This document shows, piece after piece, positions 21,140 through 32,732 of a stretch of DNA of 64,000 bases. The notes under the pieces were generated by a model, which was not told where the DNA came from, made no database searches, and saw only the letters and a list, made by a program, of their open reading frames with translations. The translations under genes and the position numbers were made by a program. Within the stretch, counting starts at the first letter, position 1, and the number at the start of each line of letters is the position of its first letter. The stretch lies in contig MARA01000009.1 of assembly GCA_001792895.1 (NCBI GenBank), positions 248,001-312,000 of the forward strand, given 5' to 3'. This DNA is from Lentinus brumalis (lineage: Eukaryota; Basidiomycota; Agaricomycetes; Polyporales; Polyporaceae).

Positions 21140-24100
21140 ATGGCGACGTCGAGCAAGCAGAACTCCCGCTTCTCGTCCCTCAAGGTCTTCAAGTTCGCTG
21201 CTGGCTCACCAAAACCCCCTCCGCTCCCTCCGAAAGACCCATACTACCAGCCCAATCCTTCCCTTCGCTCTCTCGGAAACTCGCTCTCTCCCGACTCGTT
21301 CCCCTCGCAACCTGTCACGCCGCTTTCAGCGCAGTATGCCACCCTTGCGCGGAGTCCTTCGCCCACACCGTCGTATGCGCCGAGTCGCAAGACCGTGTCT
21401 CCTTACTCTACTACATCCTCGTCCTCCACGAACTACCCCGAGGCCGCTAGCTCCCGTAAAGGTCTCTTCAAGTTTTCCTCCTTCAGCAGGCGGCCGAAGA
21501 CTCCCAAGACCGCAGACTCTGGTTTCTCAACTACATCAGAAGCGTCACATGTTCCGGAGCCCGTAGACGACCCTTCCATCTCCCTGCCATGGAACTTCCA
21601 GGTGAGCGCCAGCATATCAAGGGTAGTCACAGCAGGGTTTGGGAGATGATCCGTATCTTGGAGGATGTGTCCTTGGCAGTATGAGAGACAGCGTCGCGTC
21701 CCTGTATCCGGGAAGCAGGCAAGCGTGGAGGTTGCCACTGCTAGGCTCGCAGTCTGGTTTCACGTTCATTCCAGGCTTCATTCTGGAGAGTTATGTGGTT
21801 TGCAGTCGTGCTAGCTCTGCACGCCCACTTAACACGTTAATCCACCATGAGACATACCCGAGGCACTGGACTACAGCCTCAGCGCCACCGCGTCCATCAG
21901 TCCATCGTCGCGCACTCACGACCGCGCTTCCGCGGGCAGATTCACCTCGCAGAAGAGTCTCTCGGCTTGTCTGCAATTGTATTGCTGTATGATTGAGCTG
22001 TGATCCTCGCCGTGTATTCCCACTTTGTACCGAAGCTAACATGCTTGCACAGCATAACATACATGTCGACGAAGGGTATGTTCCCTTAGGGTGTACATCG
22101 CTGGAGGTGCTGACCTATCGACAGCTTCGCTGGTCTACCACCGACGTGGTCAGCAAGAATGGCAGAGGCCGGGTTCAGTGAAGAGGAGATTGCAGCGATA
22201 CACAGCAAGAGAGCCGAGTCACGCCTACGCAGTACGCGTTCTATCTATTCTCTGAATGTCGGCCGTTCTGCGTCTCCGTCGAGCACCACACGACTTCATA
22301 ATGGTCCTATGCGACGAGATCAGTCGGATGCGTCGCTCTCCCAAGTCTCACTTGCGAGTAGCCAGCACTCGTACGGCTCACGATCGCACATTCGGAAGGT
22401 GTCCACCTCGTCGAGAGGACTGTCGGAATACTCTGCTTCCGGCACCGATCACGAACCACGCGGGATGCCACCTACCCGGCCTACACCTACGCACTCCTTC
22501 ACCTATCCCATGCTGCATTCACAGAGCACTCCGCACTTACCGACACACTACACCAATTCATCCATGACCCGCGTAGCACCTCCCATTCCCCCGCTCCCTC
22601 CCCAGCAACCTCGGTAATCTCCGATAATTCTTCCAACTCAGGACTGTCCGAGAAACAGCTCATGGCGCGGAACGCACCTTCCAGAGCCTATCATGTGGCT
22701 AACGAGTCGGTTGGCACTATCTCCCACTCTCCCCCTCCTGCGTACATGTCTCCCAAGAAGGAGTCTCTAATCGCTCAATTGGACGAGGACTTTAGGCTAC
22801 CGCCATCTGTCCTGCAACCGGTACCGGGATCAAGTGCCACAGTCGATGGTTCCTCGCGGCCTTCCGCTGAGAGCAACAACTATAATCCGATCTCGAATGG
22901 TATCTCCTCCACCTCGCCGCTGCTCCCCACCCCTCCGCGCCTCTCTTTTCATCAGGATGACTTGTCATCTTGGACGGAGTCTCTCTTTTCTTCAATCCCT
23001 ACCTCTGTCACGCTCACGCCTCCTAAGCCATCAACGAGCCGGACTCAGACAAATCCCCCACAGATAGGGGAGAGCGATTTCTCCCGCTCTCGTGCAGCGT
23101 CCGTGCGCACGCGAGACCGTTCTGGATCGGCCTCCCTGCGTCAAATCCCTCCGCAGAAGCCCTTGCCTCGACAGGAACCGCCGCCGCCTGCTGTTCGTCC
23201 ACCATCTCCGCCCCCGCAGAGCAGCAGTCCGCTCTGGAACGAGGTGATGCACATGGTGAAGCCTGAGGACGCATCGTCATCGATGTGGTCGCAGGACACG
23301 TCTGCCGACATGTCTTCCGACTCGCGGTATTCATCACAGCTGCTGTCGCCGGTGCTGGACGAGTTCCCGCCGATCCCGCGTATCACTGATCCCGACGGGT
23401 ACGACTTCCAGTCATCCCTCGCGCGGGAGAAGGAGAACAGAGACTCCGGACTTTCCACGATGACGGTCACGCCCGCTACTATCGCCACTGCGGCTGTGGC
23501 GCGGAGCGTACGACCAAACATGGTAGTCTCTCCAGTCCGCGCAAACTCAGGGGACGAGAACAGAGCGACCATCGTTGTGGTGTCCAAGGAGACGGAGGAT
23601 AGCCGCTCTCAATCCCCCGGTAGTGCGGAGTCTCATTCCAGTCGATATAGCTCGGACACGACAGCTTCGTTGTCGACCGGCACTGGATCGACATCGTCAG
23701 ATTCTCGACCGCAGACGCTGACAACGTCCGAGACGCAAGATTGGGCAGGGAAGCCGAAGAGTCTGGTATATTCCGACCCCTCACCGGAGCCCTCACCGGA
23801 GCCCTCACCGGAGCCCTCACCGGAGCCCTCACCGCGCGTACAAACGTTTGGCGAGCGCGAAACCTTCACTGTCTCTGTTACGGACGAGCTACGAGAATCG
23901 GATGTGGACCTCCTCTCTCAGCGACGACCGGCTATCGTTACCGACGTCACCGATAGCCTCCTCACCACCCGCAGGACGGACGGCAAACTGCTTACTCCCG
24001 TCTCGCCATCGTCCAGCACGCCCTCCCCAGCCTCACCAGCGCCACGATACCCCGGATGGCTCTCTGCGATCGTTGCGCCTCTCAAGGGCTTCATCAATGA

Positions 24101-25209
24101 CCAGCTCGACCCACGAGACCTCTACGCTGACCTGCGTGAGATCGCTGAGGGCGAGAGTGGTTCCGTGTACGCCGCGCGTGTACTGCCGACGCCGACATCG
24201 CCGGAGAAGGAGCCTGACTCCTATGTCGCGATCAAGAACATTGCTATCATGCCCTCAGGCACGCCGAAGATCGACGACCTCCGAAAGGAGCTGACGATTA
24301 TGAAGGGTCTCTCGCATCCACACATCTTGACTATGGACTCGCTATACGTGGATTTGCAGGAGGATTCGCTATGGATACGGATGGAACTTATGGAGCGGAG
24401 CCTTGCGGATGTTATTGCTTTGGTCGAGGACGGTATTCTTTTGGATGAGAAGGTCATGGCCCAGATGGCCGGAGATGTGAGTATCGTCAATTTCCGTGGC
24501 CAATTGTCAGATATATTGATTCCCGATTTTCAGGTCCTGCATGCGCTGTCTTATCTGCAGTCGAAGGGCATCGCGCACAGGGACGTGCGTTCCGACAACC
24601 TCTTGATCAACCAGGAAGGTGTTGTCAAGCTTGCCGACTTCTCGAGTGCCGTCCAGGTCACGAAGCAGAAGCCGACATGCACCGATCCTGCGGGCGTCGT
24701 CTACTGGCAGGCGCCCGAGATCAGAAGGTAGGCTTGCTCCGTGCATTTCTCATATCCTCGTAATCTTACGCTGGTAGGTATCTGCGCAGGGGACCGTACA
24801 ACGCGCTCAAGGTCGACGTCTGGTCACTGGGAGCGACCGTTTGGGAGCTCGCGGAGACCCAGCCCCCATTCAGTGACGCGACGGACGCGAGCGAGATTGG
24901 CAACGAGCTACCGCCGCTCAGCCAGCCCGAGATTTATTCACGATCTATGCACGATTTCCTCAATCTATGTTCAAGACCAAGTGCTTCACGACCGGATCCG
25001 CATGAACTACTCAACGTTCGTCCTGCCTCTCGCTCTCTCATGCCCGGGGAGATCCATGCTGACCACGTGTCTCGCTGTAGACGCCTTTCATTCGCAGCGC
25101 CAGTGGACGCCAAGCCATTGTTGATGTGCTTGCGGACTGCCGTGCTATTGAAGAACGCTTGTCCAGGCGACAGAGCACCGATTCGACAGGGACGGTCTCG
25201 CGGTCATAG
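21140..25209 (+). CDS. CRIB-domain PAK/STE20-like protein kinase with degenerate DFG
   Basis: Predicted effector of Cdc42/Rac GTPases. The N-terminal part is Ser/Pro-rich, followed by a CRIB/PBD box assembled from three exons: ISLPWNFQ | HNIHVDEG | FAGLPPTWSARMAEAGFSEE. The middle exon is only 23 nt (22053-22075). A long disordered linker includes a (PEPS)n repeat. The kinase domain near the C-terminus has EGESGSVY (glycine loop), YVAIKNI (catalytic Lys), HRDVRSDNLL (catalytic loop), LADFSSA in place of DFG, VVYWQAPE (APE) and KVDVWSLG. Later introns are 24477-24533, 24728-24777 and 25016-25080; the last residues read STGTVSRS. HRD keeps its Asp but the usual HRDLK is HRDVR and DFG is DFS, so catalytic activity is doubtful. 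One frame break lies between about 22575 and 22613 in a C-rich stretch. ATG 21140 is the first in frame. Confidence 0.83.
23778..23833 (+). repeat. 12-bp tandem repeat coding for Pro-Glu-Pro-Ser units
   Basis: About four and a half copies of CCCTCACCGGAG lie inside the linker of the CRIB kinase and encode repeated Ser-Pro-Glu-Pro units. The length is a multiple of three, so copy-number change keeps the frame. Confidence 0.9.
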
Positions 25210-25471
25210 CATGTCATACCATATACCCTCATCTGGTTAATTGCCCTCATTGGTACGGTACGGACCTTATTCGTTGTGTTAGCGTAGTGCAATATGCTTT
25301 GCTTTGGCACGTCCAGGACATTCATTTCGTCGTGTGTTAAACGCTGACTTGTTCTGTACGCTCGGCTAATGATTACAACTCGAGCGGCGAGCGTGGACAT
25401 TCGGCTCATGTTGACTTGCTGATGCACTCCAGTTCTCAGACTGTGGTGCTGCAGGAGTCAGAGTCAGAATT

Positions 25472-25936
25472 ATGTCGATGTCCGTTCCAGGGAGGGTCAG
25501 CCTCCGACAAGTGCCGATCGACACCTCAACATTTAGCTTCGCACGACCATCGATCTCTCTTTCACTCTTGCCCCCACCTGCTCTCTTCCTTTCGCCCACC
25601 ACGCTTGCCATCCTCGCCGTGCTCCTCAACCTTCACCTCGTCTCAGCTCCGGCGGACCTTCGAATCCTTGTACACGGCCTGGCATCGGTGAACATGGCCA
25701 TTTTAACCCTCACGGTCTTCATCCTGGTCCTCGGTCTCGCGCTTGCCAAGTTCTTTCCCAAGTCTGCCGGCGTCGCCCTCGCACTCCACTCCGCTGTCTA
25801 CGTCGTCATCGTCATCGCTGCCGCCGTTGCCCTCGGCCACCTCCGCGTGAGCCTCTTCGTGTCCGGTTCAGAGGCATCCCTTCCTTCGTCGAATACTAGG
25901 CTAAGATCGTGCTACCTCTTCGCGCAAGGGATCTGA
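25472..25936 (+). CDS. Small membrane protein, unknown
   Basis: An open frame with three or four strongly hydrophobic segments: ALFLSPTTLAILAVLLNLHL, MAILTLTVFILVLGLALAKF and ALALHSAVYVVIVIAAAVAL. The ATG at 25472 follows the kinase gene by about 260 bp. A GTGAGC donor at 25847 after HLR suggests that exon 1 ends there and that the C-terminus lies in later sequence. Near 25958-26010 another frame reads YNDRQTSYTSLLGTATI, which looks like a coding tail, but I could not join it in phase. I do not recognise the family. Confidence 0.5.
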   Translation: MSMSVPGRVSLRQVPIDTSTFSFARPSISLSLLPPPALFLSPTTLAILAVLLNLHLVSAPADLRILVHGLASVNMAILTLTVFILVLGLALAKFFPKSAGVALALHSAVYVVIVIAAAVALGHLRVSLFVSGSEASLPSSNTRLRSCYLFAQGI

Positions 25937-26141
25937 CACGGTGGCTGCGCTCAGCTATAACGACCGCCAGACTTCTTATACTTCCCTACTCGGAACAGCG
26001 ACGATAATATGTCACATTGATGGTGAGCTAAGAGGTGCGATTTCATGAAGTAGAGCGTAGTTGACCAATGGCTCCTACTAGATGCTCTCTGATGAGAAAA
26101 CATTGAGCATTGAGCGTCCAGGCCAGCAGCCGTACTACACA

Positions 26142-27842
26142 TTACAACCGCGCAGGCAGCTGCTTGTCTTCAGCGGAACCGGGTTGCCTTTGCTGGTTCA
26201 AGGTCTCGGCATGATTCAGGGTCTCGTTCCAAGCGGCTTCGACCTGTCCATAGGCATGTCAGGGAGGACACAGGGCAAAGAACAGCATGCTCGGCTCACA
26301 TCATGCGAGAAAATCCATTCAAAATCGCCCCACCGTTCCTCGATACGATCCATAACACGCTCGTCCCATGGCAGGTGCTTCCCTTTCTCCGTAGCTGCCG
26401 CCATGCTTCTCAACTCGTCGTACAGCCGGCTGCAGTATGGGCTGCGCGTCTCGTCGAAGAGACGAAGAGCCTCTGCGACAGGAAGCCCGTTCCTCAGTGC
26501 GTACGAGACAGCCTGAGCTAATGTCCACGCATCTTCAAGAGCAAACGATGCACCGGCTCCGAATGCACCAGCGAATGCTTCCGATATGGTGAGTATGTTA
26601 TGTTCGACGCAGATCAGGGGACACACTCACGGTGAGAAGCGTCGCCGAGCAAGGCGACTCGGCCGTACCGGACGATTGACTCAAGCTGGGGCCCTGAGAA
26701 GGCCGCAAACTGCCCAAGTGTCTGTGGCGGTACAGCATCTATGATTGCACGGACTACTGGGTGGAACTCCTGCCGAGCGAATACATGTACCAAGTGAGCA
26801 TAACTTCGAAGCCTCGTGTTTGATGCAGGGGGGAAGGCTGACCGTGAAGTGCTTTCTCAGTGCCTGTACCTCGGCTGGCTGCCCCCACGACACAACCTCG
26901 CCCAGCTCCTTTGGCTCCAGCGTTGACGCCGTGATCTCGAAGAGGCCGTCACCGAGAGGAGTGGTGTAGATCCACCGACCATCCTGCCCGTGCCAAAATA
27001 TTGTCTTTCGTGGAAGGTCAGGAATCGGCTCTACGAGCGACATGGGGAAGACAGCCCGATACGCGACGCGGCCCGTGTAACTGATTGCATGCTCCGGGAA
27101 GGCCCGCCGACGCACGATCTGCAAACAGAAGCTGATCAAGACGACAAGCACCGGTTATAAGAAAGGCGTACTGAGCGAATGCCATCAGCTCCGACGACCA
27201 GGTCAGCAATCGTCGTGAAGCCGTCCTCGAACGTCAGCTTCACACCTCCAACCGAGAGGAAGTCGACGTCGGTCAGTCGCTTCTTCAGGTGAATGCGCTC
27301 TTGCGGCGCAGCTTTGAGCAGGGCCTCTTGGAGGCGTGTGCGAGGGGTCCGGATATGACGCCTCTCGTCCGAAATACCGGCTTGCACAACCAGGTGAGTG
27401 CGATTCAACAGACCGTAGATGCGGCTAGTATACTTACGAGGGTCGCGCTGAGCTTTGATGTAAGCCGCGTTACGGCCATTCCTACAGGTCGTTAGTGATC
27501 ATATCGAAGAAGACGTTTTTCGGAGAGGCATGCCAGTGTTCGTTACGCTTCCGGTCAGTGTTGCGGAAGTAAGACTCTGGAGGGATAGGAGGCACGTTGA
27601 GCTTCTCCAGGACGTTCCAACCGTTGTTCTGTACGCTGATTCCCTGCAGCAGTGCGCTACGGCGTCATTATCTTCCTTACGAGAAGGCGGTTCTGACGAA
27701 CCGCTCCGATCTCCCGCAATTTCTGCGCTTGCTCGTAGACTTGAACGTCGACGCCCTCGACCTTGCGAAGCGCAAGCAAGGTACCTAAGCCAGCTGGCCC
27801 AGCACCGATCACCGCGACACGCAGGGGTTGGGAAGAGGTCAT
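26142..27842 (-). CDS. FAD-dependent monooxygenase (salicylate hydroxylase-like)
   Basis: Class A flavoprotein hydroxylase that would use NAD(P)H and O2 to hydroxylate an aromatic or related substrate. The N-terminus MTSSQPLRVAVIGAGPAGLG has the GxGxxG dinucleotide motif; VVGADGIRS is the DG motif; LLGDASH is the GD motif that closes the FAD site. Several introns of about 50 nt interrupt the frame. The ATG at 27842 is four residues upstream of the Rossmann strand region, as usual. The stop at 26142 follows the residues PARL; ARL is a possible, weak type-1 peroxisomal signal. The substrate cannot be told. Salicylate 1-monooxygenase and 6-hydroxynicotinate monooxygenase relatives fit equally well. 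Confidence 0.82.
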
Positions 27843-28239
27843 ACTGTGCCTGTGTACGAATCGAGAGGACGCCGGCGACTCGGAGTTGAAGCGACAGGTT
27901 TGCGGTGAGTTCCACGTATCTCGCCTTTTGAAGTCCAATCGTCTTATCTGCCGCAGTCCGTACTCACAATGCCGTGACGTGCGCGCGAATTCAGGTACAT
28001 AATTTCAATCATCGAAGCGCGGATTACTGCACTATCAAGTTGCCGAACGTTCATCGTGAAGGTCCACGTCGTGCGGCCGCAATTGTATCGGCGAAGCACG
28101 CAATTCTCCTCCACGAAGAGTATCCTGCCTATGTTGTGCCTATGTACTTCGACGCCGTGACGGTCCGGTCCGGTCCAGTGCCAATGGCAGCGCCTTGGTC
28201 GCTGCCAGTGGAAGCACCGCGGGTCATCCAACTTTGCCA
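27843..28239. other. Intergenic; no gene recognised
   Basis: Upstream flank of the FAD monooxygenase, including its probable promoter. Nothing else is identified. Confidence 0.35.
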
Positions 28240-28860
28240 GTCACGCAGGATGAACTTTCTGTTTCACCTCAGTGAAAAGCGTCCGTCCTTACACTTTGTG
28301 TTCCCTCTGACCAAGCGTCCACAGTGGGTCCCGCGGTCAGCGGCGCCCTGACTGGTCTCTTCGCGCAACGCGCTGAAACCGCAGCCAAAACGCGGTGTCC
28401 ATCTTCCTCGTCGTCTACTCCCTCGCCCTTTGGTTCTTCGGCGTCGGGGTGCAGTATGCATATGACAAGCGTCCCGTAGACGACGTGATCGACTGGACGT
28501 AGCCCGTGTTCGGCAAGAGTCTCGTCCTTTCATCCCTTACGGCCTCCTGGAGAACTCAAACATACTGCTCATATACTATCACGTCGGCTGCTTCACCTCG
28601 GACATCAACTGCCTCAATTCTTACGCAAGTACGTCCGTCCCGTCGTCGGGCCAGAGCAATATAGGCTGATAGTCGATGTTTGACATCTAGCAGTAGCGTG
28701 AGGAGCGTCGTCGCGGTCGTCGCTTTTGTCTTTGGGGCCATCGAAGTACCGCTCAAGGGCACCTCTTACGCCGAACTCATCGGCGTACTTACGAGGAGAA
28801 GGAGAAGAGATACAGGGCGCTGAGGTACCTCCGTTAACGGATTGACGGATACCGATGACA
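28240..28860 (+). pseudogene. Possible remnant of a small membrane-protein gene
   Basis: Patches of plausible coding sequence lie in different frames. IFLVVYSLALWFFGVGVQYA (near 28402), a transmembrane-like stretch, is followed by YDKRPVDDVIDW and a stop; VVAVVAFVFGAIEVPLKG follows near 28705 after a splice-acceptor-like CTAGCAG. I cannot join them into one gene. It could be a decayed gene, a multi-exon gene with frame errors, or chance. No family is recognised. Confidence 0.25.
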
Positions 28861-29507
28861 TGACCACTGCGCTCGAGGGAGAGATACACGCCACCGACCG
28901 CGAAAGTATAACCAAGACTCCGTGCGGGCTGCAGTTACCCTTAGCTACGAACGGTCGGTGCGCTCAGTTGATACCAAGGCACCCTGGGTATACAGGAGGG
29001 ATAGACATGCGAGACGTGAAAACCGATTTCATGATCGTGACGGGTCGATTGAAGTGCGATATGTACAGTAATGATGAATGCAGAAGAGACCAGGATAATG
29101 GCGTGTGGTAGAAGTTGCTAACGAACGGGAACGGGATGGCAGCTGGACTAGATCCGACTGCGAGACAATATATAGGTGGAGATGCAGACGTGTAGAGGAT
29201 CGTGATGGTGTCATTGCGAAGAGGTATTTGAGTATGAAATGTGCCGTATACGCGTACCGTGAGAGGGTATCTGTAACAGACTGCGAGATTATACTTCTTC
29301 AATATGGCCGAGCGCATGGCAAGACCAGAGACCAAAGGCTGAAACACAAGTCCGACACGGACGACCTGTCGTCGGCCGCGCCTTCAAAGTTCCGTGACGA
29401 AAAGACAGTGAAGACTCCATACTCGAGAAGAAGACCTCGAGGAGAAAGGAGGGAACGTACGACCTATGTCGCATCTCTCCCGTACACACCCCGCCGTCCT
29501 GCCGCGA
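28861..29507. other. Intergenic; no gene recognised
   Basis: Region 3' of the polo kinase. Only short unsupported frames are present. Confidence 0.35.
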
Positions 29508-32500
29508 TTACCGGAGAGACCCCTTGGACGAGTGAGACGCCAGACTGGCAACTCGCGCATGACCAGGTGCATGGGCGGGAGCATTGCTCTCGCTAGCGTC
29601 TTTCTGCTGGGCGGTCTTGATGTTCGTCAAGATCTCCTTGGCGTAATTCAACTTGGTCAGGACGCGCTGGTGGGATTTCGCCTGCTCGGGGTCCGGATGA
29701 GGCGGCTTGAGAGCTGTTTCCATGACCTCCGCGAGCGTGTACCGAGTGAGGGCGTAGCTCTTGTCGATGTGCGTAACGAGCAGGCCATTCGAGGACAGGA
29801 TGAGCTTCGAGTGGTCGTAGAAGTTGAACTGGAGTACGTCGTGGCTCAGTTTAAAGACGATGACATGCTTCATCCGGAGGTACTTCTGCACGAAGTCCAT
29901 GCCCTTGATCCGGTCGAGATCGTCGAAGATATAATTGTGGTTGCCATAGAGCCGGTCCATGATGTACCGCTCAAAGTGCTTGAGCAGGTAGAGCTTGCTC
30001 TTGAGGTCCTCCGGGTGCTCAGCCACCGTGTAGCTCTTGCGGAGGAAGACAGCACCGCCTCTCCTCGACGAGATGTAGTCAAAGTGACTGGGGCGACGGT
30101 CAGTAATTGATTCCTCCAGTCAGAAGGGCAGGAACGTACTGTTTGTCCGGGGCCAATACGATGCTTGTGCTGTCATTGAAGGACACACCAACCGTCCCGT
30201 CGGTCAGCGCGTACCCCATGCCGTACTTGTTGCAGTAGTCGACCCAAGACACGATGAATAACTTCGGGGTCGGGAGGTTGGTGTCCTCCTTCGGGTCCCT
30301 GAACAGCTTGCCCTCCTTCTTCGCGTCGAACGCAGCAACGAGAGTCTGCGCCATGACCTCGAAGCTATTGAACGGATCAGGCAGACCTGCTGGCGGAGGC
30401 ATCTCCCGCGCATCGCGCTTCTTTGCCTTCTCCCTCTCCCTCTCCTGCTCACGCTCACGCTCACGCTCACGCTCACGCTCACGCTCCCGCTCCCGCTCCC
30501 GCTCCCGCTCCCGCTCCCGTTCCCTCTCCCTCTCCCTCTCCGTCTCCCGCTCCCTCTCTAGCTCCCTCTCCCTCTCTAGCTCCCTCTCTAGCTCCCGCTC
30601 CCTCTCTTTCTCCCTCTCTTTCTCCCTCTCCCTTTCCTTCCTGAGACGCTCCCTCTCCTTGAGCAAGAGCGCAGCGTCCCGAGTACGAGCAGGTGGCTCG
30701 TTCTCAGCCTCGTGATCCGGGTCGTCCCCGCCAAACGCAGAGCCTGGCGCGCTGCCTGCTGCAGGCACCATCTGCGCGACGATGCGCGCCTTCTGGCTCT
30801 CAAGCTCCTTCCTCCGCAGCTCCTCAACCCTCGCGCCATACACGTCCTCCCGCTCCTCGACGATACCGTGCAGGCCACGGGCATGGTGGCGACCAGGCGC
30901 CTTGGTGCCCTCTTTGACAGCCTGAAGCTTGCGCATGAGAGGTCCCTCGTTCCGCAATGCCGCGTTGGCAGGCGGCGCGACCATGAGAGGTTGACGGGCA
31001 GAGCTGAGGAGGGCCGAAATGGGACTTCCAGGCTGGACAGCCTTCTGGAACTCTTTCTCCTGCTGAGCGAGAGTGCTGGTCCGAGACTTGCTGTTGGGAA
31101 TGCTGGGCTGGGGCGCAGTCGGCACGGCAATGCTGGTCTCTTGGTCTTCGTCCAACAACGCATTTCTGCGCAGACGAGCGAGGTTTGCCTCAGACATGTG
31201 GCGCGCGACATGACGGAAGTCAGGTGGTGCATCGTGTGCGGATATAGGGATGTAGGAAGGAACAGTCCCCGCGGTGAACCAGGGGTGGTCTATGATCTCG
31301 TGGAGAGATGGACGCTGGGACGGGTCGTGAGTCAGAATCAACTGAATCAACTCCTTCACGATAGTGGACACGGCACGGTCCGCCGGGAACTCGTAGTCGT
31401 TGTCATGAATACGCCTGGAAACACGATCAATGGCAGGAACTTATGGGTGGGATATCAACTCACTTGTAGATTGCCTTGACATCCTTGGTCTGGAAGGGAG
31501 GGCGACCAATGACAAGCGTGTACAAGATAACACCTATTGACCAAGTGTCGACCTCAAAACTGTGACCGTTGACGTTGTCAAAAAGAACTTCCGGTGCGAT
31601 ATAGTTGGGCGTTCCGCAGATGGTCTTCTTGCGCTCCCCGGGGGTCTCAATCAGAGCAGCAAGACCGAAGTCGCCGACCTTGACGTTCATGTTCTGGTCA
31701 AGGAAGATATTGCCTAGCTTGAGGTCGCGGTGGATGACTTGGTGGGTATGCATATAGTGACATGCGCCGATGAGCTGGACCATGAAGAACCGAGCCTCAG
31801 GCTCGGTGAAGCGTCGACGTCGACGGAGCATATCCATGAGGGAGCCATTGTGGCATAGCTCGAGGGTCATGTACACGTTCTGATCGTCCTCAAAGCAGTC
31901 TTGAAATTGGACGATGTTGGGATGGTCGAGCGACTTGTGGATCTTGATTTCTGCGTAAAGCTGCACAAGCAAGGTGACTAGCCGCACACAACGAGAAGAG
32001 AATGTGACGAACGCACTTTCGTTTTCGCTTTCTTCGTTTTGAGGGAGGATTTCGTAACTACCTTACAAGCGGCTCTGGTGCCGCGCGCATCCTTGATTTC
32101 GTAAACGCGTGCGAAGCCACCCTGAAAGCGAGGTCAACATCGGCGCTACAGAAGGCGCACGAAGGAAACGATAGCACACGGTGGGATGTCCGCGGCTCGA
32201 CGTCGCAATCCCAAGAGCACAACGAACGTTCCTTTGTGGTCTTGCATCGAAACTTCGCTGTTCTGCCGTAGCAACAAGTTGCGCTTCTGACATGAAGCGC
32301 CCAGTGCCCTCAGATCTTGACGACCCCGCAGAACAATGCAACCCAAAGCCGCCATACGAGCGCACACGATGCAAGAGAGGGATGCACATACCTCGCCGAG
32401 GAGGCCAACACGCAAGAACTCGACGGAGCGGGAATTGTCCACAATAATCCTCGGGGGAGACGGAGGCGTGACCTTCGCATTCTGCCTGCCCAGAGGAGGC

Positions 32501-32732
32501 GACGCAGGCGGCTTCTGCTCCTGTTGCTGCTGCTGGTGCTGCTGCTGATGTTGCGGGAGTGGCTGCAGTGGCTGCTGGTGCTGGCGGTGCTGCTTGGGGG
32601 GCGGGCTGCCTGGAACACGAGGCAGGTGGACATGACGGGAGCCCGGAACCTGGTTCACGCCGTAATGGTTGGCGGCAGCAAGGGGTGTCGACGAGGCGGG
32701 GCGGGCAGGGTGGTGTAGTAGGGGACAGACAT
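29508..32732 (-). CDS. Polo-like kinase (CDC5/PLK1 type)
   Basis: Mitotic Ser/Thr kinase acting at spindle poles, kinetochores and the division site. Gln/Pro-rich N-terminus, then the kinase domain: [20 protein letters not shown] (glycine loop split by an intron), [25 protein letters not shown] and the T-loop [16 protein letters not shown] with the activating Thr. After the kinase comes a linker with a very long Glu-Arg run (see the repeat entry). Polo boxes follow: [17 protein letters not shown] with SFNDST is typical polo-box 1, and [23 protein letters not shown] with LLVTHIDK marks polo-box 2. The stop is at 29508. ATG 32732 fits best, but its frame runs into the kinase frame only if one base is added at the GGGG run 32721-32724 (plus strand). 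At least four introns are visible. The other upstream frame has no ATG. Confidence 0.92.
30427..30655 (-). repeat. Hexanucleotide array coding for a Glu-Arg repeat
   Basis: On the plus strand: runs of CTCACG, CTCCCG and CTCCCT hexamers, coding on the minus strand for (Glu-Arg)n over roughly 70 residues in the linker between the kinase and polo-box domains. Such charged repeats tend to form a single stable alpha-helix. The array is a likely site of length polymorphism. Confidence 0.9.
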
